This document shows positions 19,698 to 26,975 of a stretch of 64,000 nucleotides of DNA, one piece after another. The stretch is from positions 1 to 64,000 of the forward strand of contig CACJRN010000002.1 in NCBI GenBank assembly GCA_902595845.1, given 5' to 3'. The first letter of the stretch is position 1, and the number at the start of each line of letters is the position of its first letter. Origin of the DNA: an uncultured Gammaproteobacteria bacterium (GTDB lineage Bacteria; Pseudomonadota; Gammaproteobacteria; Steroidobacterales; UBA11654). The notes below the pieces were generated by a model. The model was not told the origin of the DNA. It worked only from the letters and a program-made list of their open reading frames with translations, and did not search any database. A program made the position numbers and the translations under genes.

Positions 19698-20483
19698 TTA
19701 ATTTAAGATCTTATTGAAGTAATTAGATGTTGCTTCATCCGCAATTCTTTGAAGAAATTGTCTATCTTGCTCATTGATTGCACCAAAGTAATCGTATTCT
19801 ATACCAATGGGGGATTTATCATAGATGCTTGCAAAAACAGTGCATGCTGCAAGATATGTCCCTAGAAGATTTGGGTGAGTTCCATCTGGTTCATGTAATT
19901 TGATATTCGGATTTTCTCGATATGCTAGATCAAACGCCAAGCCAACAGGAATAACTATAACCTGATTTTCATTGCCCACTTTTGTATATGTATCAGATAT
20001 TAGCCCTATTTGATTCTTCATGGTTCGTTTGTGTGGTTCGACATAAGCGTGGGTCATGTAAAGCGCTGCTTCGGATTCATTTTTCTTTATCGCCTCTATA
20101 TGTTTTTTGGCAAAATATGAAAATTCTTTTCTACTGACTTCACTTAGTGGTTCAGAACTCCCGCCTTGAAGAATAACCAATTCAAATTTATCAATTGAGC
20201 TAATTGCTTTTGGCTGAATTAGTCTCTCAACATCATGATGTTTGAGTCTGGATCCGCCAATTGTTGATGATTTTACAGAAGCTCCACCATCGAAATCACT
20301 TTTATATTCCTCAACAATTCTCTTAAAGTGATTATGAAGGCTGTCATTGTAATAAAGGTAACTATTACCAATAAATAAGATTGTTTCAGGCTCATCAATT
20401 CTTTTTATATTTGGATTTTCTTCTCCAAGAACAGCTTGTATTGAAAATAGAAGTATTAATGAGATTATAAATTTGAAATTCAT
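19698..20483 (-). CDS. Secreted SGNH/GDSL-like hydrolase
   Basis: The 261-residue protein has a signal peptide (FIISLILLFSIQAVLG). Near residue 35 it has IGNSYLYYND, which resembles block I of SGNH hydrolases with Ser as nucleophile. It also has LVILQGGSSEP, comparable to block III, and EPDGTHPNLLGTYLA, the D-x-x-H block carrying catalytic Asp and His. These suggest a periplasmic esterase, perhaps acting on acylated sugars, but this is inference from motifs. It is the first gene of the leftward cluster and is divergent from the glnK leader region. Confidence 0.75.
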   Translation of the reverse strand: MNFKFIISLILLFSIQAVLGEENPNIKRIDEPETILFIGNSYLYYNDSLHNHFKRIVEEYKSDFDGGASVKSSTIGGSRLKHHDVERLIQPKAISSIDKFELVILQGGSSEPLSEVSRKEFSYFAKKHIEAIKKNESEAALYMTHAYVEPHKRTMKNQIGLISDTYTKVGNENQVIVIPVGLAFDLAYRENPNIKLHEPDGTHPNLLGTYLAACTVFASIYDKSPIGIEYDYFGAINEQDRQFLQRIADEATSNYFNKILN

Positions 20484-20718
20484 GATCTAATTCTCACAAC
20501 ACGAGGGACATCAGTCAAAGAAAAATTAATATTGATTTGCGGAGATTTTATAAAAATAAATATATCCAAGATTCTAATCATTCATAATTTTTTCATTTAA
20601 GAATCTTTATTAAGATATTTTATTAAGTTAATGAAAAACAGTTAAATAGATATTTGCGATCCGATCTACATCGATCATCTATATTTAACATTTAATAGTT
20701 AATTAAAAATAAATTTTC

Positions 20719-20748
20719 TTGACTGAAAAATTCATTATGAATTATATT
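20719..20748 (+). promoter_or_regulatory. Sigma70-type promoter for the glnK-amt leader
   Basis: TTGACT at 20719-20724 and TATATT at 20743-20748 are separated by 18 bases; reading the -10 as TTATAT gives 17. This is the best promoter match in the 528-base gap upstream of glnK. It predicts a start site near 20755, which coincides with the left arm of the first leader hairpin. No sigma54 element with correct spacing was found. Confidence 0.6.
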
Positions 20749-20754
20749 TCGACT

Positions 20755-20965
20755 CGTTAAGGAAATTTGCAGCAGGTAGCTAAACAGTTCCTAAACGTAA
20801 TTCACCAAATATAATCTTTCTCAATGCGTTCCAGCATTCAAGATCAGGTGATTTAACTAAAAAATTTACTATCCATAACATTTTTTTTGATGGAATTAAA
20901 AGAATTATGGTTATTGGGACTGACTGCAAATACCTCCCCCCTTCACAGATATAGTCCCAATAATC
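20755..20965 (+). ncRNA. Structured 5' leader of glnK-amt (candidate cis-regulatory RNA)
   Basis: Three separate pairings can be drawn by eye. P1 is CGTTAAGGAA (20755-20764) with TTCCTAAACG (20788-20797), ten positions with one mismatch. P2 is a nested element: TCACC/GGTGA (20802-20806 with 20847-20851), inside it ATCTT/AAGAT (20814-20818 with 20840-20844), and inside that AATGC/GCATT (20823-20827 with 20834-20838). P3 is a 13-bp stem with one G-U pair, GGTTATTGGGACT (20909-20921) with AGTCCCAATAATC (20953-20965), closing a 31-base C-rich loop. No T-run follows P3, so it is not a simple terminator. The glnK ATG is 46 bases further on. It fits no RNA family I recognise. The rest of 20484-20718 is AT-rich with no gene seen. 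Confidence 0.5.
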
Positions 20966-21011
20966 TTGTTAAGATAATCTTATTACTTGATTAATTTTAA
21001 GAGGAAATAGA

Positions 21012-21350
21012 ATGAAATTAGTAACAGCGATAATTAAACCTTTCAAACTTGATGATGTGCATGAGCGTCTTACAAATCTTGGTGTTAAAGGGATAACAAT
21101 CACAGAGGTGAAGGGCATGGGTAGGCAGAAAGGGCATACTGAGCTTTACAGGGGCGCTGAGTATCAGGTTAATTTTCTTCCAAAAATAAAAATGGAGATC
21201 ATCGTCACTGAGGAGATGACTGAGCGGGTAATTGAAACCATAGCTGAGAATGCTTCTACAGGTAATATCGGTGATGGAAAAATATTTGTAACTGATCTAG
21301 AGGAAGTGATTCGTATTAGGACTGGAGAAACTGGTAATGATGCAATCTAA
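21012..21350 (+). CDS. glnK: Nitrogen regulatory protein P-II (GlnK type)
   Basis: This 112-residue trimeric signalling protein senses 2-oxoglutarate and ATP/ADP and gates the ammonium channel. It begins [16 protein letters not shown] and carries the T-loop [18 protein letters not shown], with the uridylylatable Tyr51 in GAEY, then [11 protein letters not shown], a nucleotide-binding loop. AAGAGGAAAT just before the ATG supplies the ribosome-binding site. Linkage to amt argues for GlnK rather than GlnB. It sits behind a long structured leader and a sigma70-like promoter, so control may be by RNA structure. Confidence 0.96.
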   Translation: MKLVTAIIKPFKLDDVHERLTNLGVKGITITEVKGMGRQKGHTELYRGAEYQVNFLPKIKMEIIVTEEMTERVIETIAENASTGNIGDGKIFVTDLEEVIRIRTGETGNDAI

Positions 21351-21375
21351 CTATATTAATTTTAAAGAGATGAGC

Positions 21376-22692
21376 ATGATCAAAGAGAAAAAAATTAATC
21401 AGAAGAACATTTTTAATCTATTTATAGCTTTAATTATACTTTTTAACCCTGGCTACTTGGTTGCTCAGGAACTTGATTCAGGTGATACAGCTTGGATTTT
21501 AACTTCGACGGCACTGGTACTATTCATGACTTTACCAGGCTTAGCACTTTTTTATGGCGGACTGGTCAGAGTTAAAAATATACTCTCTGTTTTAATTCAG
21601 TGCTTTGTCATTGCATGTATTGTTTCTGTTATTTGGGTTATTTTTGGCTATAGTCTGGCTTTTAAAGGGTCTGGATCATATTTTGGAGACCTCAGTTCAC
21701 TTTTCTTGAGTGGCATTGGAAGAGATAGCCTTTCTGGAAGCATTCCAGAGACACTCTTCGTGATGTTTCAGATGACATTTGCAATCATTACTCCAGCCCT
21801 GGTGATAGGTGCTTTTGTAGAGAGAATTAAGTTCTCGGCTGTTTGTTTATTTACAATCTTTTGGGTGACACTGGTTTATTTGCCTGCTTGTCACATGGTT
21901 TGGGGCGGTGGATACCTCAGTTCTTTAGGTGTGATCGATTTTGCAGGCGGACTCGTTGTTCATGTGACTTGCGGTGTTGCTGCTTTGGTATCTGCGGTAA
22001 TGATTGGACCTAGAAAAGGATTTCCAAATACCCCAATGCCTCCTCACAACAGGACTATGGTGGTAATAGGGGCTGCTATGCTCTGGGTTGGCTGGTTTGG
22101 ATTTAATGCAGGAAGTGCAGTTGCTGCAAATGGAGATGCAGGAATGGCAATGCTCGTTACACATATAAGTGCTGCTGTTGCTGCTCTTGTATGGATGTCA
22201 GTTGAATGGATTAAACAAGGTAAACCAACTGTTGTTGGAATTGCAACCGGAATGGTTGCAGGTCTGGCTACAATTACACCTGCAGCAGGAACAGTAGGGC
22301 CAGAAGGAGCATTATTAATTGGTTTGCTCGCTGGAGTTGTATGCTTTTATTCAACCCAGCTTATTAAAGCTGTTCTTAAGATTGACGACTCTTTAGATGT
22401 TTTTCCAGTCCATGGAGTAGGTGGAATGCTTGGAATAATCATGTTGAGTCTAGTAGGAAATCCAGATGGCTTTCTAGGTGCTGGCGCATCGGGAATTTCA
22501 GAATCAGGTGCATTGAGTCAACTCTATGTTCAATTAACTGGTATTGCGCTTATCTTTGTATGGACTGCAGTATTCACTTGGATCATTCTTAAATTTATAT
22601 CTATGATCACTGGCTTGAGGGTTGATGATGAAACAGAATCTCAAGGTCTTGATTTAATAAGCCATGGAGAAAGAGGTTATAACATGGAGTAA
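21376..22692 (+). CDS. amt: Ammonium transporter
   Basis: This trimeric inner-membrane ammonium channel is regulated by GlnK binding. The product has a signal-peptide-like first segment ending near LVAQ, about 11 membrane helices, and the Amt signatures LPGLALFYGGLVRVKN, HMVWGGGYLSSLGVIDFAGG with the pore His region, and VHGVGGMLG. The track begins at 21337, overlapping glnK; the ATG at 21376 is better placed, with AAAGAG six bases upstream (ATG at 21370 is the alternative). Length from there is 438 residues, normal for Amt. Co-transcribed with glnK. Confidence 0.95.
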   Translation: MIKEKKINQKNIFNLFIALIILFNPGYLVAQELDSGDTAWILTSTALVLFMTLPGLALFYGGLVRVKNILSVLIQCFVIACIVSVIWVIFGYSLAFKGSGSYFGDLSSLFLSGIGRDSLSGSIPETLFVMFQMTFAIITPALVIGAFVERIKFSAVCLFTIFWVTLVYLPACHMVWGGGYLSSLGVIDFAGGLVVHVTCGVAALVSAVMIGPRKGFPNTPMPPHNRTMVVIGAAMLWVGWFGFNAGSAVAANGDAGMAMLVTHISAAVAALVWMSVEWIKQGKPTVVGIATGMVAGLATITPAAGTVGPEGALLIGLLAGVVCFYSTQLIKAVLKIDDSLDVFPVHGVGGMLGIIMLSLVGNPDGFLGAGASGISESGALSQLYVQLTGIALIFVWTAVFTWIILKFISMITGLRVDDETESQGLDLISHGERGYNME

Positions 22693-22795
22693 CACAAAGC
22701 TCTGACTCTTCATTGGGTATCAAAATTATGTGAAATTTCCACCTTGGTTAGATTAGTGTTAATTTATTTAGCAAAATCATAACTGAGATTTAATT

Positions 22796-23809
22796 TTGAA
22801 AGATAAGCAAATCACCATAGCAGAAGTTGCCAAAAAGGCTGGCGTTTCAACAAAGACAGTCTCTCGTGTTATTAATAATGAAAAAGGCGTGAGAGAAAAT
22901 ACTGCCAAAAAAGTCAAAAAGGCGATTGAGTCACTTGAATATAAACCGAATGTTTTTGCTCAGAGCTTGGCTGGTGGACGAACGAGAATAATTGGTTTGA
23001 TCTATGACAACCCAAACCCAGTTTATATCAGTCAAATCATGGATGGTGTTCTAAATTACTGTCATAAAATGGAGTATGCAGTGATCATTCACCCCTGTAA
23101 ATTCGAAAAGAGAGATCTCGCAACTGTGATGCAAGGTTTGATTGAAAAGACACGCTTAAAAGGGATGATTCTGACACCTCCATTGTCTGATTCAAAAGAA
23201 TTACTCAGAATGGTATCTAAAACTAGAATGCCTTGCACTCTGATCTCACCTGGGAGCGATAAGATTAGATCTGACTCCATTATCACCAATGATTATGAGT
23301 CATCAAAAGAAATGGTTGCTCATATCATATCCAAAGGACATAGGAAAATTGCATTGATCAAAGGTCATCCAGGACATAAGGCACTTAAAAGAAGAACGCA
23401 GGGTTATCTTGATGCGATGCTAGATGCAAAGATTAAAGTTAATAATAATCTTATTTTTCAGGGTTATAACTCTTTTGAATCTGGAATGGACTGTGGAAAA
23501 GAGATTATGAAAATGAAGAGTAAACCCAGCGCAATATTTGCTGCGAATGACGAAATGGCAAGCGGGGTGATGAAAGTAATCATTGATAGTGGTTACGAAG
23601 TTCCAAAAAATTTCTCAATTGCTGGTTTTGATGACACACCAGTATCACAAATGCTTAATCCACCTTTAAGTACTATCCGTCAACCACTCGAGAAAATGGG
23701 TGAACTTGCTGCTAAAAAGCTTATTGCGCAATTGGAAGGCTTTGATTTTTTTGAAAATCAAAAACCAGAATCAAAGCTAATAATCCGAGATTCTATCTCA
23801 AGCATTTAG
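22796..23809 (+). CDS. LacI-family transcriptional regulator of the sugar-utilisation locus
   Basis: The 337-residue repressor has an N-terminal helix-turn-helix and hinge helix (ITIAEVAKKAGVSTKTVSRVIN, YKPNVFAQSLAGGRT) and a periplasmic-binding-protein-like sensor domain (AIFAANDEMASGVMKVI, PLSTIRQPLEKMG). It starts at TTG 22796 with no strong Shine-Dalgarno sequence; translation may be weak, which suits a repressor. It lies directly upstream of, and in the same orientation as, the TonB receptor-GH3-symporter-glucokinase genes. A perfect LacI-type palindrome lies 20 bases after its stop. The effector is presumably a gluco-oligosaccharide or glucose; that is inference. Confidence 0.9.
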   Translation: MKDKQITIAEVAKKAGVSTKTVSRVINNEKGVRENTAKKVKKAIESLEYKPNVFAQSLAGGRTRIIGLIYDNPNPVYISQIMDGVLNYCHKMEYAVIIHPCKFEKRDLATVMQGLIEKTRLKGMILTPPLSDSKELLRMVSKTRMPCTLISPGSDKIRSDSIITNDYESSKEMVAHIISKGHRKIALIKGHPGHKALKRRTQGYLDAMLDAKIKVNNNLIFQGYNSFESGMDCGKEIMKMKSKPSAIFAANDEMASGVMKVIIDSGYEVPKNFSIAGFDDTPVSQMLNPPLSTIRQPLEKMGELAAKKLIAQLEGFDFFENQKPESKLIIRDSISSI

Positions 23810-23829
23810 TGTATTATTTTTTTATATAG

Positions 23830-23853
23830 AAATATGACAGCGCTGTCATATTT
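23830..23853. promoter_or_regulatory. LacI-family operator palindrome
   Basis: A perfect 24-bp inverted repeat with core TGACAGCGCTGTCA and a central CG, the form expected for LacI-family operators. It lies between lacI and the TonB receptor and overlaps the likely -35 region of a promoter whose -10 would be TATAAA or TATGAT around 23862-23872. The arrangement suggests that the upstream LacI protein represses the downstream operon. I see no second copy in the window. Confidence 0.75.
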
Positions 23854-23931
23854 TTGATATATATGATATAAATTATGAAATTTTTTTTTACAACTAGACA
23901 ATTTAGTCTTTATTTAGCCCAGGAGGGGGGA

Positions 23932-26904
23932 ATGAAAAAAATAATAACTCTAGCTCTTTTTTTGCTACCAATGAGCTTTGTAATCGCCCAAGAACAGGAA
24001 CAGGACACAGCAAATGACTCTGAAACTTATCTTGAGGAAGTAACTGTAACAGGTATCAAATCAAGTTTGATTAATGCCATCGATATAAAGAGAAGCAATG
24101 TCGGTGTAATGGAAGCAATCACTGCAGAAGATTTTGGTAAATTTCCTGATGGAAACTTAGCAGAATCACTTGCAAGAGTAGTTGGTATTGGTATCGACAG
24201 GAGTAACGTTGAAGGAGAGCGAGTTGCTGTCAGGGGCTTTGGACCTGAATTCAACTTGGTCACTTTGAATGGCCGTCAAATGCCTACTGTCCCTGGTCAG
24301 TGGGGTGGTGGTCGATCATTTAATTTTGGAGACATCGCATCTCCAGGAATTGCGGCTGTGGAAGTCTTTAAGGCAACCAACAATACTCTTCCATCTGGCG
24401 GTATTGGTTCAACCATAAACATGGTTACAACCAAGCCACTTAGGATTAATGGAACCAGCAGATCAATCAGTGTCGGCTATGTCAATGATACAACAGCTGT
24501 TGATTCAGGAAATCCAATTGAGATGTCTGCGCTATATGCTACAAATAAAGGAAATTGGGGCTTCTCATTTTCAGGTTCTTACCAAGAAAGAGAGAATAGA
24601 GAAGAAGGCACAAGAGAGAGTAATTGGCTTGTTCCTCAGCTGATGGCAGAGTCCGAAGGATACTTTAGGGTTACTCCAGACCTTCCTGGTATAACGGATA
24701 ATAATCAAAGATCAGATGGATTAAATTTCTATCAAGAACCAACTGCTTATCAGATTAAAGACAATGATCGAACAAGAAAGAATGCTCAAGCAACACTCCA
24801 ATTCAAGTTGAGCGATACCGTCACTTCAACATTAGATATGACATACTCTGGAGTTGAGTTCAGTTCAGTAGGGCAGATGTTTGGTTCATGGTTAGGAGGT
24901 TGGGATACACAATCAGCAACCATCAATGAAAGAGGTGTCTACACCGATTTAGTTGTAGCAAACCGTGCATACGATCACCAATTGATTTGGGGAGATACAG
25001 ACGGTGACAATATGTCTGTTGGAATGAATATTGAGTGGGAGGTCAGTGACTCACTTATGCTGGCATTTGATTATCATGATTCATCTGCTGAAAGAAGCGG
25101 AACAGAGTTACCTAATGAAATGGGCTTTACAACAGATATCCAAGGTACAGTAACTCATACAAACGGTGGAGCCAATGGTATTGCTACTTTTGCATATGAT
25201 ACCGAATTTACAGCTGCGAACTATTTGGCAACAAACCTAAGATTTAGAGATGCTGAAAAGGAAAATGAAATCGAGCAATTTAGAATCACTGGGTCATGGG
25301 TTAATCCAAATTTTTCAGTTTTAAAGTCAGTGGATTTTGGTTTGTCTAGCTTGGATAACGTTTTCACTGATACTAGAAATGAGAATATTTATAATGCAAT
25401 CAATCCAACTGCAGCCGAATTTGATGATTCTATTTTTACTAGAACCTCAATGTCTGGCTTTATGGATTCATTCAACACCAATTTTGGAACTGATTATTAC
25501 TTCCAAATCAATACAGATGCTGCTGTTGCTGCTTTCATAGCAAATGCAGGAACTTTTAATGCTGGCGATGTTGACACCAGAGAAACTGTGACTGAAGAGC
25601 TTAATACCGCATTTATACAATTAAATATTGAGAGTGAAATCAATGCTATGCCGCTTAATGTGATTGTGGGTTTGAGATATGAAGATGCTGAAACAGTCTC
25701 TACAAGTATTTATGGATCTCCTGAAGTACTCAGATGGGATATGATAAGTGGTCTTCAAGTAGTCACCGGAGAAGCTGGCGATATACCTAGAAGCGGATCA
25801 CATGATGTAATACTTCCAAGTGTTTCAATGGCTCTTGGGTTGGATGAAAATAGAGTAGTCCGATTCTCAGTAGGACAATCGATGGCTAGACCAAGCCTCC
25901 AGGATCTAAAATCCTTGTATACATTTGGTAATACTTCTTTCCTACAGGCAACAGCGTTTGGTGGTAATCCAGATTTGGATCCATTGTTGTCAACCAATAT
26001 TGATTTCAGTTTTGAGAATTACTATGCAGAGGGAAGTTACTTTGCAATCAATATTTTCAGAAAGGAAATTAAGGACTTCATTGGAACTCGTCAGACACAA
26101 GGAAACATAGCTGGCTTGACCGATCCTACTCAGTCTGCAATTGGTCAGTATGCTATTCAGTGTGTAACAGAATGGGTTGAAGCAGGGCGTCCAGATACTG
26201 GTTTTCCAGGTGAATGGGGTTCTAACCATTGTGTGTCTCAACAAGCATTATGGGCACAAGGTTGGATGAATCAATTCCAGCATATGGGTTGGGTCGCATT
26301 GGCAATGACAAGAGGAACAGATGTTTCAAATGGTTTCCCATATGGGCAGTGTGATTATGACGGTTGGTGGAGATGTGAGCCAGGCTACATCGATGGTCAA
26401 GCAGGTGATCCATTGGCCTCATTCAACATCACAGGGCCTTACAATAAAGAAAAAGGAAGTGTGAATGGTTATGAAGTAGCCCTTCAGCATTTCTTTGAAG
26501 GTACACCATATGGAATGCAATTCAATGCGACATTCATCAGTGGTGGAGATGTGAAAGTTGATCGCAATGCAATCGGAGAGCAGTTTATTCTCCCAGGCTT
26601 GGGTGATGCTGGCAATCTATCATTTTTCTATGAGGACGATGTTCACACTGCAAGAATTGCCATCAACAGAAGAGGCGAAACAATTGCTGGTTTCGGAAAT
26701 TATGATCAACCTCTATATGTTGAAGAAAGGAATCAGGTTGACTTCACTTATCAGTATCGAATGAATGACAGCACCACTTTATTCTTTGATGCAATGAATA
26801 TCACTGATGAGCCAACAAGATTATATGCCAGACATAAAGAGATGCTCTTCTTATCTCAAGATCATGGCCCTATCTTTAAACTTGGTTTTAGAAGTAATTT
26901 CTAA
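23932..26904 (+). CDS. TonB-dependent receptor for a gluco-oligosaccharide (Xanthomonas/Caulobacter type)
   Basis: This 990-residue outer-membrane transporter is energised by TonB. It has a signal peptide (IITLALFLLPMSFVIAQ), a TonB-box/plug with LEEVTVTGIKSSL and DFGKFPDGNLAESLARVVGI, typical of the carbohydrate-linked TIGR01782-type group, RVAVRGFGPEFNLVTLNGRQ, and a C-terminal barrel strand ending FKLGFRSNF. A Trp-rich, Cys-containing extracellular segment near residues 740-830 (QALWAQGWMNQ, CDYDGWWRCE) may form a sugar-binding loop. The track start at 23875 is rejected in favour of 23932, which has a very strong AGGAGG just upstream. It is the first gene of the sugar operon, behind the LacI operator. 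Confidence 0.93.
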   Translation: MKKIITLALFLLPMSFVIAQEQEQDTANDSETYLEEVTVTGIKSSLINAIDIKRSNVGVMEAITAEDFGKFPDGNLAESLARVVGIGIDRSNVEGERVAVRGFGPEFNLVTLNGRQMPTVPGQWGGGRSFNFGDIASPGIAAVEVFKATNNTLPSGGIGSTINMVTTKPLRINGTSRSISVGYVNDTTAVDSGNPIEMSALYATNKGNWGFSFSGSYQERENREEGTRESNWLVPQLMAESEGYFRVTPDLPGITDNNQRSDGLNFYQEPTAYQIKDNDRTRKNAQATLQFKLSDTVTSTLDMTYSGVEFSSVGQMFGSWLGGWDTQSATINERGVYTDLVVANRAYDHQLIWGDTDGDNMSVGMNIEWEVSDSLMLAFDYHDSSAERSGTELPNEMGFTTDIQGTVTHTNGGANGIATFAYDTEFTAANYLATNLRFRDAEKENEIEQFRITGSWVNPNFSVLKSVDFGLSSLDNVFTDTRNENIYNAINPTAAEFDDSIFTRTSMSGFMDSFNTNFGTDYYFQINTDAAVAAFIANAGTFNAGDVDTRETVTEELNTAFIQLNIESEINAMPLNVIVGLRYEDAETVSTSIYGSPEVLRWDMISGLQVVTGEAGDIPRSGSHDVILPSVSMALGLDENRVVRFSVGQSMARPSLQDLKSLYTFGNTSFLQATAFGGNPDLDPLLSTNIDFSFENYYAEGSYFAINIFRKEIKDFIGTRQTQGNIAGLTDPTQSAIGQYAIQCVTEWVEAGRPDTGFPGEWGSNHCVSQQALWAQGWMNQFQHMGWVALAMTRGTDVSNGFPYGQCDYDGWWRCEPGYIDGQAGDPLASFNITGPYNKEKGSVNGYEVALQHFFEGTPYGMQFNATFISGGDVKVDRNAIGEQFILPGLGDAGNLSFFYEDDVHTARIAINRRGETIAGFGNYDQPLYVEERNQVDFTYQYRMNDSTTLFFDAMNITDEPTRLYARHKEMLFLSQDHGPIFKLGFRSNF

Positions 26905-26913
26905 GTAACCTAT

Positions 26914-26947
26914 ATACACCGGGAATGGTTCCCCTTTCCCGGTGTAT
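26914..26947 (+). other. Intercistronic hairpin between TonB receptor and GH3 genes
   Basis: ATACACCGGGAA (26914-26925) pairs perfectly with TTCCCGGTGTAT (26936-26947), a 12-bp stem with a 10-base loop. No T-run follows; the next bases are TAAAACAAT. It is therefore more likely an mRNA-stabilising or partial-attenuation structure, keeping receptor mRNA abundant relative to the enzyme genes, than a full terminator. Confidence 0.6.
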
Positions 26948-26975
26948 TAAAACAATAATTAATGGGCGCTATACA

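Noticed and set aside
20914-20928. Possible sigma54 promoter (TTGGGAC...TGCA) upstream of glnK
   Set aside because: The distance between GG and GC is 8 bases instead of 10, and the sequence is inside a 13-bp stem arm, which explains its composition better.
20755-20965. glnK leader as the known glnA glutamine riboswitch
   Set aside because: The conserved cyanobacterial core sequence is not seen and the arrangement of stems differs.
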